A DNA stretch of 64,000 bases from Streptomyces tibetensis (GCF_007655005.1 NZ_SZVW01000015.1:205478-269477), one strand, 5' to 3'. Positions 17,441 to 25,750 are shown, counted from the first letter of the stretch. Numbers and translations are program-made. The notes: generated by a model from the sequence alone, not told the origin.

Positions 17441-18367
17441 TCATGCCGAGGATGCGAGCCTCTCCCGCAGGGCGTCGTTGTCGTCGTGGTGGACGACCTC
17501 CTCGAAGCGCAGCCGCAGCCCGTGCTTGTCCAGCAACTCCGCCACGATCGTGTCGAGTTGTTCGCGGTGCTCCTTCGTCCGCGCCTGGAGGTACGCCTCG
17601 CGGACGTCTTCGGGCTCGTCGGCGAGCACCTGGTCCATGCGCTCGCGGATGTACCGCTCGAGGTTGATGTGCTCCATGAACACCTCCCCGATTCCTGCCT
17701 CGACGAGCTGCCCGAAAAGGTCGTCCAGAAGCTCGGGCCGGGTGGAGAAGTGGGGCAGGAGCGGGCCGACGAAGGCGTAGGTGGGGATGCCGGCCTCTTT
17801 CAGCTCGGCCAGGGTGCGCAGGCGGCGGGAGGCGAGCGGGGCGCGGACCTCCAGCCGGCGGCTGACGTTGTCGTCGGTGGTGGTCACGGTCATGCCGACC
17901 TCGGCGCGCGGCAGACTGGTGAGCAGGTCGATGTCGCGGTTCACGACGGGTGACTTGGTCAGGATGCGCACCAGGCCCGGGTACTCGACCGTTCGCAGTT
18001 CGCGCAGGATGCCGCGGGTGAGCCGGTACTTCGTCTCGTGCCCCTGGTAGGGCTCGGTGACCGAGCTGAGCAGCATCGTGCCCCGCCGTTTGTCCTGCGG
18101 CATCTTCGCCAGCTCCTTGCGGGCGAGTTCGACCGCGTTCTTCTTCACGTACAGGTAGTCGCCCCACTCCTTGACGGACCGGCCGAACTGGCGCCCGGCG
18201 AAGCTGGCGAAGCAGTAGGCGCAGCCCAGCACACAGCCGGTGTAGTTCAACACCACGATCACCGGCACAGCCGCCGGCCCGGACTTCGGAGGCAGCGTCA
18301 TTCTCACCCCCGGCGACACAGCACTCGGATTCATCGTCTTCGAGGTGCCGACCGCTTCAAAGATCAA
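17441..18367 (-). CDS. Radical SAM protein (SPL/Rv2578c-like), N-terminus replaced
   Basis: The 4Fe-4S cluster motif CxxxCxxC is present as GCVLGCAYCFASF, and ILTKSPVVNRDIDLL plus VGMTVTTTDDNVSRRLEVRAP match spore-photoproduct-lyase-like radical SAM proteins. From the cluster motif to the stop it looks intact (about 265 residues). Upstream of LNYTGC the family similarity ends: the same DNA, read on the plus strand, encodes the C-terminus of a DUF4352-type protein (18246-18431). The apparent N-terminal 40 residues are therefore probably antisense of that fragment; GTG codons just before IVVLNYTGC could serve as start. It may be inactive. A recombination junction near 18250 is the simplest explanation. 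Confidence 0.72.
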   Translation of the reverse strand: MIFEAVGTSKTMNPSAVSPGVRMTLPPKSGPAAVPVIVVLNYTGCVLGCAYCFASFAGRQFGRSVKEWGDYLYVKKNAVELARKELAKMPQDKRRGTMLLSSVTEPYQGHETKYRLTRGILRELRTVEYPGLVRILTKSPVVNRDIDLLTSLPRAEVGMTVTTTDDNVSRRLEVRAPLASRRLRTLAELKEAGIPTYAFVGPLLPHFSTRPELLDDLFGQLVEAGIGEVFMEHINLERYIRERMDQVLADEPEDVREAYLQARTKEHREQLDTIVAELLDKHGLRLRFEEVVHHDDNDALRERLASSA

Positions 18368-18431
18368 CAGGATTCAGTTCACGCTGGCTGGCGGCTTCGC
18401 CCGCAACATCGGCCAGTGGACTGTGACCTGA
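18246..18431 (+). pseudogene. DUF4352-type lipoprotein, C-terminal fragment
   Basis: After an in-frame TAG, 61 codons read through GPDFGGSVILTPGDTALGFIVFEVP and IQFTLAGGFARNIGQWTV to a stop. The LxPGDTALGFIVFEVP core and the closing GxW are typical of DUF4352 domains found at the end of Streptomyces lipoproteins. The signal peptide and front half are absent. It overlaps the 5' part of the radical SAM reading frame on the other strand, which marks the breakpoint. Confidence 0.6.
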
Positions 18432-18907
18432 TCCGCGTGGCGGGCTCTCCCCTGCCGAATGGGCTCATCCTGGCAGCCGCCTGGCCCCGACCAGTCCATA
18501 GGTGAGACCAGGACAGCGATGAGCCACACGGCCAACGCGCTTCACGACCCGTGGACACACGGGGAGCGTCAGGAGCGCGTGTTGATGTACCGCACGCCCG
18601 GGCCCCACTTCTCCATGGCCGGCGCCATGCACCACTGGCACAGCGGGTTCTCTGGGGCAAGGGTGTGGCGCGAGATGGAGTCAGACGACTCTGCGCAGCT
18701 CAGCGCCGGTGTCGCTGACGATATCCGGCACAACAGGTGTGCGCCGTCGCTGAATCGAGCGAGACCTCCTTGCCGTGGGGAGACGTCTTCTCCTTCAGCA
18801 GAGGCAGGCCGAGAAACACGGCTGCCGAGTGCCGTAGATCGAAAGATCTGGATGAGGGCCGATGGGACAGCGCACCGCGGCTGCTGCAATCAGTGTCGCC
18901 CGGGTGA
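18432..18907. other. 476-base stretch without a recognisable gene
   Basis: Both strands carry open frames here, but none shows family motifs, a good ribosome-binding site or the steady third-position G/C bias of the neighbours. G+C is lower than in adjoining genes. It lies between the DUF4352 fragment and the 3' end of the LysR gene and is probably decayed sequence. Confidence 0.5.
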
Positions 18908-19816
18908 TCAGGTGGTGGTCATCTCTGGCAACGGTCTATCCAGGCAGCAGTGGACGAAGTCCTGCACGACGGGGTTGCTGTCGCCGGCGACGGCCCAGGC
19001 GACGCCCACCTGACTGGGGCTGACGCCGCTGACGGGGCGGTAGGTGATGCCGGGCCGGGCGTAGAAGCGAGCGGCAGATGCCGGGGCGAGGGCGATGCCG
19101 TAGCCGTTGGCTATGGCGCTGAGCCAGTCGTCCGGTTGGTCTGTGACGGCGCCGATGCGGACCGGGTGGCCACCGCGTTCATCGGTGGCAAGCCATTGGT
19201 CTCGCCACCAGCCTGTTTCAGGCGGAGCGGCCACGAACGGCTCATCCCACAGGTCGCGGAACGGGATCACGTCCCGCGCTGCGAGAGCGTGTCCCTCGGG
19301 GAGGGCGACCCAGCGGGGCTCGGTGAAGAGTACCGCCGTCCGCAGAGTGTCTTGGCCAGGGAAGGGCAGCCGCAGCAGGGCGACGTCGACGTCTCCGTCG
19401 GCGAGCCCGGCGCTCGGATTCGACCAGGTGGCCTGCCGCATATCCACCCGCCAGCCTGGCCGACGTCGGGAGAACTCCGCGATGATGCGCGGGGTCGCCT
19501 CGTTGGCGGCACTGGCAATGAAGCCGACCCGCAGCAAGAGGGCTGCCCGGCTGGCGGCGCTCTTGGTCTCCCGCAGCACCTGGTCCCAGTCGGCCAGCAG
19601 CGCGGGCACCCGCTCTGCCAGGGTCCAGCCCGGTTCTGTGAGGGTCATGCCGGTGCGGGACCGCGTGAACAGTCGCACTCCGAGCTGGGTCTCCAGTTGC
19701 TTGATCTGTTTGGTGAGCGCCGGCTGGGACACGAACAGTCGTTCTGCGGCTCGGCTGAGGGTTCCCTCCTCCGCTACAGCGATGAAGTAGCGCAGCAGCC
19801 GAGTGTCCACATCCAT
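18908..19816 (-). CDS. LysR-family transcriptional regulator
   Basis: A full-length 302-residue LysR regulator. The N-terminal winged helix-turn-helix is textbook: LLRYFIAVAEEGTLSRAAERLFVSQPALTKQIKQLE, then LGVRLFTRS. The effector-binding domain spans about 90-300 (LRVGFIASAANEATPRII, DVDVALLRLPF, PRWVALPEGHALAARDVIPF). It is transcribed away from the DoxX-like gene, 115 bases apart, so it probably controls that gene and itself from the shared intergenic region. The inducer is unknown. Confidence 0.93.
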   Translation of the reverse strand: MDVDTRLLRYFIAVAEEGTLSRAAERLFVSQPALTKQIKQLETQLGVRLFTRSRTGMTLTEPGWTLAERVPALLADWDQVLRETKSAASRAALLLRVGFIASAANEATPRIIAEFSRRRPGWRVDMRQATWSNPSAGLADGDVDVALLRLPFPGQDTLRTAVLFTEPRWVALPEGHALAARDVIPFRDLWDEPFVAAPPETGWWRDQWLATDERGGHPVRIGAVTDQPDDWLSAIANGYGIALAPASAARFYARPGITYRPVSGVSPSQVGVAWAVAGDSNPVVQDFVHCCLDRPLPEMTTT

Positions 19817-19931
19817 GCTTCCAGGTTATAGAGATGGGTATTGGACGCCGCTCAAGGGCTCGGGAAGGCTTGTCGAGGTGAGCGCGCAGAGCTCGCCAAC
19901 CTCACGGGCGCTCGACTGAAAGGCGAGGCAC

Positions 19932-20282
19932 ATGCTCACCGGGTACGCGATCATCACGGCCATCGCGATCCTGGCCAACGCCGGAATCGCCATCGCAGAC
20001 TTCTTACGAGCCAAGTTCGTCCTCGCCAACTCAGTGGAAGTGGGTCTCCCCGAGAACTGGCTCCCGTGGCTCGCTGCGCTCAAAGCCGCTGGAGCCGCCG
20101 GTCTCCTACTCGGACTCATGGGTGTCCCGGTCATCGGCGTTGCCGCCGCGACAGGGCTCGTCCTGTTCTTCATCGGTGCCACGGCCGCACACATCCGTGC
20201 TCGCGTGTACTACAACATCGCATTTCCCGGCGGCTACCTGGCTCTGGCGGCGGCGTCTCTCCTCCTCGCCGTCGCGCGATGA
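19932..20282 (+). CDS. DoxX-like membrane protein
   Basis: A 116-residue protein with four hydrophobic segments covering most of its length, as in the DoxX/DUF4267-like family: an N-terminal helix, a short loop with DFLRAKFVLANSVEVGLPENWLPWLAALKAAGAAGLLLGL, and two more helices with HIRARVYYN between them. The ATG at 19932 follows GGCGAGG. It lies divergent from the LysR gene and is the likely regulatory target. Such proteins are often linked to redox or detoxification, but the role is not established. Confidence 0.85.
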   Translation: MLTGYAIITAIAILANAGIAIADFLRAKFVLANSVEVGLPENWLPWLAALKAAGAAGLLLGLMGVPVIGVAAATGLVLFFIGATAAHIRARVYYNIAFPGGYLALAAASLLLAVAR

Positions 20283-20395
20283 ACGTCAGAGTGCCGCGCG
20301 AAAGGCAGGCGTGTGGCGTTCGCGGGAACGTCACCGTGACGGCTGGGCGAACGCCTCGGCCAGATTTCCCGCACCCAGACCTTTCGGAGGCTGCG

Positions 20396-20845
20396 ATGCA
20401 GATCACTGCGTTGCCATACCTCGATGAGCACACCACGGCCATTGCGGCGGGGGCTGACGACGTCTGGCGCAGCCTGGTCGAAACACTGGACCGATCCTTC
20501 TCGCGTCCCGCTGTGGCCGGCTACGCCGGATTGGTCGGGGCTGCCGACCGCACAGCGTCCGGGCCACGGCCCCTTGCCGAAGGCTCGACGCTACCCGGAT
20601 TTCGGGTGGTCGCCGCGATCCCGGGACGGGAGCTAGTCCTCCAGGGACGCCATCGTTTTTCGTCCTACGCCCTGATCTTCCGCCTCGAACACGTCGGTCC
20701 GGGGAGAGCACGGCTACGCGCCGAGAGCCGAGCTGCTTTCCCGGGGCTGATCGGCGGCCTCTACCGGCGGCTCGTCATCGGGACGGGCGGGCACGTGATT
20801 GGCATGCGGCGCCTTCTGGCAACCATCCGCCGCCGATCCGAGTGA
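20396..20845 (+). CDS. SRPBCC-like ligand-binding protein
   Basis: A 149-residue single-domain protein read from ATG 20396 behind CGGAGG. The order of segments (IAAGADDVWRSLVET at the start, GSTLPGFRVVAAIPGRELVLQGRHRFSSYALIFRLE in the middle, TRLRAESRAAFPGL-like strand and a long C-terminal helix ending in GMRRLLATIRRR) follows the helix-grip (START/SRPBCC) fold. No catalytic residues are known for this subgroup. It follows the DoxX-like gene by 113 bases and may be in the same LysR-controlled unit. Confidence 0.75.
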   Translation: MQITALPYLDEHTTAIAAGADDVWRSLVETLDRSFSRPAVAGYAGLVGAADRTASGPRPLAEGSTLPGFRVVAAIPGRELVLQGRHRFSSYALIFRLEHVGPGRARLRAESRAAFPGLIGGLYRRLVIGTGGHVIGMRRLLATIRRRSE

Positions 20846-20856
20846 CGGCACCTGGG

Positions 20857-21036
20857 TTACGCAGCCAGCCCCAGTAGGGCACCGGGAATGCACAGTCCGG
20901 CGGCGATTCCCTCGACCGTCGTGAGGGCGGTGACGGATGTAGTGCCCCGGACGATCTGGCTGACGCGCTCGGCTTTGAGCGCGCACGCCTCCGCGATGCG
21001 CAGCAGGTGGGAGAGGCGTTCGGGTTGGGCCTGTCG
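20857..21036 (-). pseudogene. XRE-type regulator fragment
   Basis: Sixty in-frame codons on the minus strand, bounded by two stops, include ERVSQIVRG, TVEGIAAGLCIPGALLGLAA. This resembles the recognition helix and following helices of the XRE domain (SQV...IVRG...IADGLGIP...LGLA) that opens many large Streptomyces regulators. There is no start and the rest of the protein is missing. The 300 bases beyond it (21037-21347) hold no other gene and must contain the promoter of the NHL protein gene. Confidence 0.45.
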
Positions 21037-21347
21037 TCACGCCCTGTGCAGGGTGATCGCCTTTCGACGATGCGGTGCGGTGTCACCGCCGCATGCCGCG
21101 ACGCGACAGCGACAACGTCGTCTGCTTCGTCAACGCCGCGCTCGCTGTTCCCTCGTGAGGGTGGCTGACCTTTCGGTCGTGTGTCGACGAGTGGTTCGCA
21201 TTGTGCAGGAGGCGCTCCAATGCTGCGGGTGGGCAAACGCTCCGTTTCCAGACAATGGTGTGATTCGGCGTCCTGCTTTTCGTTCTGTTTGTCCGCTGTC
21301 GACGTCATCATCAGGTCGGCGGTCGGGTGAACGGTGAGGGGATGCAG

Positions 21348-22880
21348 ATGAGCACTGGTAGCACGGGAGCTGTAGACGGCGAAGAGTTCACTGCCCTGAT
21401 CAGCACGGTCGCGGGAACCGGTACTGCGGGGGCGCCCAAAGGGGACAAGGAGCTTGCCGTTTCGGCTCTGGTGAACGGTCCGTACGGGATGACGGTGGGT
21501 CGCGACGGGACCCTCTACGTCGCCGAATTCGGCGGTCACAGGGTCCGGAAGGTCACGACTGACGGGAAGATCAGCACGGTCGCGGGGACGGGGAGCCCGG
21601 GGCGCGGGGCAGAGGGTGTCTCCGCCCTCTCAGCCCCGCTGATCTATCCGCGTGGGATTGCCGTGGACGGCGCGGGTGATCTCTACATCGCCGATTCCGG
21701 CAACAACCGGATCCGGAAGATCACAATGGCCGATGGGAAGATCCATACGTTCGCCGGCACCGGCACCGCGTCCTACGGCGGTGAGGGCGTCTCCGCCACC
21801 ACCGCCCATCTGAACGCTCCGTTCGATGTGGCGGTGGATGACGCGGGCAACGTATACATCGCCGACTACGGCAACCACCGGATCAGGAAGGTCACGGCCG
21901 ACGGGAAGATCGCCACGGTCGCCGGGACGGTCGCGGGCCTGTCCCCTGACGGCACCCTCGCCACCGCGGCTCAGTTGAAGTACCCCAGCGCGGTGGCGGT
22001 GGACAGTGCAGGCAACCTCTACATCGCCGAGTCGGGCAACCAGCGGGTCCGGAAGGTCACGAAGGCCGATGGCAAGATCAGAACGGTCGCCGGCACAGGT
22101 GCCGCGACCTTCGGCGGTGACGGCGTCCAGGCTGCCTCGGCACCGCTGTCCTCGCCCATGGCAGTGGTGGTGGACAGCACCGACACTCTCTACATCGCCG
22201 ACACCAACAACCACCGGGTCCGAAAGGTCGCGGCCGACGGAACGATCAGCACGGTCGCCGGCACGGGCGCCGCGACCTTCGATGGTGACGGCGAGCCGGC
22301 CGCTTCGGCCAAGCTGAGCTCCCCGCACGGGCTCGCTGTGGACTGCGTCGACACCCTCTACATCGCCGACTACACCAACAACCGGGTCCGAAAGGTCACA
22401 TCGGCGAAGCTGGCCGGGTTGCCCGATTCGGGCACGGTGGTCTCCTGGGCCCACGTCCGCAGCAGGTTGCGGATGGCGGTCGTGCGTGAGTCCACCAACG
22501 ACGGGGCCGAAGTCCACCAGATCCTCACCGCCCCGAGGGATCACCAGCGGTGGCGGCTCATCGCGGCGGGCCAGGACGACGGCGAGGTCCTGTACCGGAT
22601 CGAAAACGTGCGCAGCGGCAAGGTCCTGGAGGTCGTCGGAGCGCAGGAGACCAAAGGGGCGGTGGTGGCGCAGCGCGCCTACGAGGGCGCTGACGCGCAC
22701 CACCAGCACTGGCGACTGATCCCTGTGGGCCCGGTGACCGGCACTCCGCGGGTGTACGAGATCGCGAACCGCAACAGTGGTCTGCTCCTGGGAGTCGACA
22801 CCAACGCCCGTACGGTGATCAAGCAGTACGAGGCGGCGGGCGCTCCCCAGGACCGTCAGTGGCAGTTGCTTCCGGTATGA
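21348..22880 (+). CDS. NHL six-bladed beta-propeller fused to a ricin-type beta-trefoil
   Basis: A 510-residue protein with no signal peptide or membrane helix. Residues about 20-350 hold six NHL repeats, each with a LY(I/V)A-(D/E)-xx-G/N-N-xR-(I/V)RK core (for example LYVAEFGGHRVRKV, LYIADSGNNRIRKI, LYIADYTNNRVRKV), enough to close a six-bladed propeller. Residues about 370-510 form a ricin-B-like trefoil with three QxW motifs (HQRWRLI, HQHWRLI, DRQWQLL). ATG 21348 is preferred over 21342 because GTGAGGGG lies six bases ahead. It opens the lectin/propeller cluster. The ligand, presumably a glycan, is unknown; a signal-less product implies cytosolic storage, release by lysis or a specialised export route. 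Confidence 0.85.
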   Translation: MSTGSTGAVDGEEFTALISTVAGTGTAGAPKGDKELAVSALVNGPYGMTVGRDGTLYVAEFGGHRVRKVTTDGKISTVAGTGSPGRGAEGVSALSAPLIYPRGIAVDGAGDLYIADSGNNRIRKITMADGKIHTFAGTGTASYGGEGVSATTAHLNAPFDVAVDDAGNVYIADYGNHRIRKVTADGKIATVAGTVAGLSPDGTLATAAQLKYPSAVAVDSAGNLYIAESGNQRVRKVTKADGKIRTVAGTGAATFGGDGVQAASAPLSSPMAVVVDSTDTLYIADTNNHRVRKVAADGTISTVAGTGAATFDGDGEPAASAKLSSPHGLAVDCVDTLYIADYTNNRVRKVTSAKLAGLPDSGTVVSWAHVRSRLRMAVVRESTNDGAEVHQILTAPRDHQRWRLIAAGQDDGEVLYRIENVRSGKVLEVVGAQETKGAVVAQRAYEGADAHHQHWRLIPVGPVTGTPRVYEIANRNSGLLLGVDTNARTVIKQYEAAGAPQDRQWQLLPV

Positions 22881-22882
22881 CG

Positions 22883-22922
22883 CACGAGGAGGCAGGGGCG
22901 GTCATGCCCCTGCCTCCTCGTG
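22883..22922. terminator. 17-bp perfect-stem bidirectional terminator
   Basis: CACGAGGAGGCAGGGGC (22883-22899) pairs exactly with 22906-22922 across a GGTCAT loop. It lies just past the stop of the NHL-ricin gene and just before the stop of the convergent 188-residue gene, so it can end transcription from both sides. Confidence 0.9.
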
Positions 22923-22931
22923 GCTTGAGCG

Positions 22932-23498
22932 CTACTGGGAACCGGACGGTTCCTCGGTGGTCGTCTCGGTCGTCTCGGTCGTCTTGGTCTTCCCCAGTTT
23001 CTGCGGAGGCTCGGCGGCCGCCTGGGGCGCCTTGGGGGGCTCTGCGGCATTGGGTGGCTCCGGAGCCTTGGGGGCCTTGGCGTATGCCTCCTTGTTCAGC
23101 TTGTCCTGGAGGTCCTGGTTCTTTTGCAGGCCGTCTTCCCTCTTCACCGTCTCACTCGCCTTTGACATGCCGGCGGACGCTGTGCCGGAGACCGAGTCGG
23201 CGTGGGCGTGCTGGGCCTGTGTACGGGCCGAGTCCTGGGTGGTCTGGATGAAGGAGCCGAGGATGCCCAGGATGACCCGCGCTTCGGGTGACTGCTCCTG
23301 TACGACTTTCGCCCGGGAGGATGCCCCGTGGATCGAATGGACGAACAGGCTCGTGTTCCTGTCGTCGTATGTGTCCTCCTGGGCGTCCTCGAAGTCGACG
23401 TCCGCACCCGGTTGCGACTCGGCTGCGCCGGCTGTCACCGAGAAGAGCCCCGCGCCGCTCTGCGCGAAACCGAAAATATTGTCGAATACCATGGTCAT
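22932..23498 (-). CDS. Acidic/Pro-Lys-rich hypothetical protein of the lectin cluster
   Basis: I do not recognise this 188-residue protein. It has no signal peptide, no clear membrane helix and no cysteine. The front half is mixed (SLFVHSIHGASSRAKVV, VILGILGSFIQTTQDSA), the middle is a charged helix-forming stretch (KREDGLQKNQDLQDKLNKEA), and the last 45 residues are Pro/Ala/Lys-rich followed by T-E repeats, probably disordered. ATG 23498 lies four bases after AGGGG; ATG 23492 is also possible. It is encoded 37 bases behind the putative pore-forming toxin on the same strand, so the two probably share a transcript and may act together. Confidence 0.72.
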   Translation of the reverse strand: MTMVFDNIFGFAQSGAGLFSVTAGAAESQPGADVDFEDAQEDTYDDRNTSLFVHSIHGASSRAKVVQEQSPEARVILGILGSFIQTTQDSARTQAQHAHADSVSGTASAGMSKASETVKREDGLQKNQDLQDKLNKEAYAKAPKAPEPPNAAEPPKAPQAAAEPPQKLGKTKTTETTETTTEEPSGSQ

Positions 23499-23535
23499 CA
23501 CCCCTGGTCGTCGTCGTGGCGGTGCTGTCGCCCGG

Positions 23536-24627
23536 TCAAGGCCCCTTGTGCAGGGCTCGTGGGCTGAAGGTCAGAGGCTCGGCTTCGAACATCGTGTGGT
23601 GGACGTCCAGGGAGGACACGACCTCCATCCGCCCCTTCATGCGGTATCCGCCGCCGGCCAGGTTGATGCCGGCGATGTCGCGGGCGACCACCTGGGCGAG
23701 GCCGGGGAAGGCCCCGGGCTGCGGGGGAGACAGGACCGGAACCGGAACGGCGTATCTCACCGCGAGGAACCCGGCGAAGGTCACCGGGATCTCGTACTCG
23801 AAGTGCTTGTGGGCACGCCGCTGTGTGGCGATGGTCTCCACACGGGAGTCCTTCGGGACCTTGCCGGAGATTTGCGATTTCGAGGTCCAGCTGGTCGTCA
23901 GGGAGCCGCCGACGGTGGCCGCGAGGCCCAGTGCCAGCTGTGCGTTGAGCGAAGCGCTGCCGGTGGCGCTGCCCTGGGTCGTGAACGCCACCGAGTTCGT
24001 CACGGAGTTGGACGCGGAATTCCCCGTCGAGTTCGTCGCGGCCGTTTCGGTGGCGTTGGCGTTGTCGACCCCGACGCTGTCCTTGCTGTTCTTGTTGGTC
24101 ACGGTGTTGGCGTTCTTGTTCGCCATGTCGTTCCGCAGCTGCGTCCCGAACTGGGCTTGGAGGTCCATCTTGAGCTGGTTCTGCAGCTGCAATTGCAGCT
24201 GTGCGCCGATGCTGCCGCCGAAGGTGAGCTTGGCGTCCCCGTGGAGCGACCAGGTCACGCCGTTCGACACGGTGAATTCGACCGAGTCGGTGAAGGTCAT
24301 CTCGTGCGTGTCGCTGCGGTTGACGTAGGCGCGTGAGGAGAACGTGTCCGGCGGGGGCGGAGTGATGTCGCCCCGCTCCTCGATCAGCGGTTCTCCGAGA
24401 TTCATGTAGGCGAGCCAGCCCAGATCGAACGCGGAGCCGGCGAACGTGCCGGAGCTCGACTTGTTGATGGAGATGCCGACGGGCTTGTGCTGCACGCCGC
24501 TGTTGTCGGTGTAGACCAGGTTGGGGTGGTTCAGGAGGGATGGCAGGTCGATGCCGAGTTCCCGCAGGTTCTTCTTCGTCAGCGGATGGCGCTTGAACCG
24601 TTCCAGGTTGTAAGCAGTGGAAGGCAT
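23536..24627 (-). CDS. Putative aerolysin/ETX-MTX2-like beta-pore-forming protein
   Basis: A 363-residue protein without signal peptide. Residues 1-90 are mixed (FKRHPLTKKNLRELGIDLPSLL). From about 110 it becomes a series of alternating polar/hydrophobic strands: MTFTDSVEFTVSNGVTWSL, LTFGGSIGAQLQLQLQNQLKMD, then a long Asn/Thr/Ser/Ala-rich stretch (about 185-235), GSLTTSWTSKSQISGKVPKDSRVET and FEYEIPVTFAGFLAVRY. The Ser/Thr/Asn-rich insertion followed by a (S/T)-W-S-x3-(I/V)-x-VPx-(G/D)S(R/K)V segment and a YEIP strand is the layout of the pore-forming module of aerolysin/ETX-MTX2 toxins. This is fold-level resemblance, not recognised identity. Starts at ATG 24627; a GTG at 24744 would add 39 residues. 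Confidence 0.6.
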   Translation of the reverse strand: MPSTAYNLERFKRHPLTKKNLRELGIDLPSLLNHPNLVYTDNSGVQHKPVGISINKSSSGTFAGSAFDLGWLAYMNLGEPLIEERGDITPPPPDTFSSRAYVNRSDTHEMTFTDSVEFTVSNGVTWSLHGDAKLTFGGSIGAQLQLQLQNQLKMDLQAQFGTQLRNDMANKNANTVTNKNSKDSVGVDNANATETAATNSTGNSASNSVTNSVAFTTQGSATGSASLNAQLALGLAATVGGSLTTSWTSKSQISGKVPKDSRVETIATQRRAHKHFEYEIPVTFAGFLAVRYAVPVPVLSPPQPGAFPGLAQVVARDIAGINLAGGGYRMKGRMEVVSSLDVHHTMFEAEPLTFSPRALHKGP

Positions 24628-25030
24628 TCCCCGTCCTCGGCTGATTCTCTCCGAAACGCGCTCGATGGAACCGAACAGGCATCTGCGCGCTTTCCGAAAT
24701 TCGAAGCTATCAGCGGCCTCATTTTCCGGGAAGAAATCCTTCACGTATCACACTCAATCGAGTGAAAGGCATTCACCGACCATTCTCAAGTCGCCGAGAA
24801 TCTCGGTAGGTTGAAGCGCTGCCAGCCGCTCAATCGGTGCCGCCAAAAAGTCTTGCAAGCGATTGTTGCAGCCGTGATTTATGTGGCGGTGGTGGTGTTT
24901 GATTCGGCCGTTCATAAAGGCCGGGTTATTTCGATCCAGGGCGGTAAAGCCGTCGCTAATGCTGCGCGGCAAAGCGCTGCACTGTGGCTGGCTCAATGTT
25001 CTCCACTTCAAGAACAGGTGAGGTCCCGCG
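24628..25030. promoter_or_regulatory. AT-enriched divergent control region of the lectin/toxin cluster
   Basis: About 400 bases between the divergent toxin-like gene (minus) and the 239-residue gene (plus) hold no convincing gene and are markedly AT-richer than the rest of the window, with several runs of A or T. CACTCAATCGAGTG at 24751-24764 is a 5-bp inverted repeat with a four-base centre. A region this AT-rich in such a genome suits promoters, nucleoid-protein binding or foreign origin. I cannot assign -35/-10 elements with confidence. Confidence 0.5.
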
Positions 25031-25750
25031 ATGTACACCCAAGAACGCACGACGATGTCGAACCTCGTGGTCGGCGGCCCGGTGGCGGTGAACAGCTACG
25101 ACAACGCGATCGTGGCCGCGCTGGTCGAGAACCGGCCGGTCATGGTCGTCCACGCCTTCAACGGCGGCTTCCTGCGGCCCGTCGAGCTGAAGGACAGCGT
25201 CCACGACAAGGGAGTCAAGCTGTCCACCGCGCTCGACTCGGCCACCAAGGAGGCGCAGGGTCACCTGTGGTACATCACCCCGGCCGGCTTCTTCGGACAG
25301 CGACCGCTGTACTTCATCGAGAGCGCCGCGGGCCAGGTGACACCCAAGCCCACCGGCGCCGGCCAGGGCGACGCGGGGCGCGGCGACGACGGCGCGCCCA
25401 AGCCTCAGCGCCGGCGCATCACCGTCCACCAGAAAGCCCCCGAGGGCACGGCCGACACCGTCCAGGTGGGCCTGCCCGACAAGGTCGGTGACCTGTGGCG
25501 CGGGAAGAACGGCGCGCCCGAGGACACCCAGCTGTGGGTCGTCACGCTGACGCCGTGGGGCGGGATCACCTTCGTGCCGATCACCCACCCCGACGCCATC
25601 CTCGGGTTCAAGGACCACGCGGTGGCGGCCGACAGCGAGGTGCGTGTGACCTACAACTGGGGCGGGGACTTCACCGGGACGGTCATCAACACGTTCTACC
25701 CGCGGCTGCCCAACGAGTGGAACGTCCCCTACCACCACGTCTTCACATGA
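25031..25750 (+). CDS. Hypothetical protein of the lectin cluster
   Basis: I do not recognise this 239-residue protein. It has no signal peptide. The front (NLVVGGPVAVNSYDNAIVAALV, HLWYITPAGFFGQRPLYFIESA) looks like beta-trefoil strands and recalls the GLYFIEGATDGVVLDL strand of the ricin domain encoded next, but no QxW motif is intact. A Gly/Asp/Lys-rich linker at about 100-125 joins it to a C-terminal beta-rich part (VRVTYNWGGDFTGTVINTFYPRLP). ATG 25031 has AGGTGAGG upstream. It precedes the ricin/FG-GAP gene by 67 bases, and both are divergent from the toxin-like gene. Confidence 0.72.
   Translation: MYTQERTTMSNLVVGGPVAVNSYDNAIVAALVENRPVMVVHAFNGGFLRPVELKDSVHDKGVKLSTALDSATKEAQGHLWYITPAGFFGQRPLYFIESAAGQVTPKPTGAGQGDAGRGDDGAPKPQRRRITVHQKAPEGTADTVQVGLPDKVGDLWRGKNGAPEDTQLWVVTLTPWGGITFVPITHPDAILGFKDHAVAADSEVRVTYNWGGDFTGTVINTFYPRLPNEWNVPYHHVFT

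Noticed and set aside
18459..19013. Plus-strand frame of 184 codons before the LysR gene
   Set aside because: No start with a ribosome-binding site that fits, no bias in third positions, no motif; its end overlaps the LysR 3' end in antisense.
20775..21539. Minus-strand frame of 254 codons spanning the SRPBCC-to-NHL gap
   Set aside because: It overlaps both flanking genes in antisense; only the short stretch in a different frame at 20857-21036 shows XRE-like residues.
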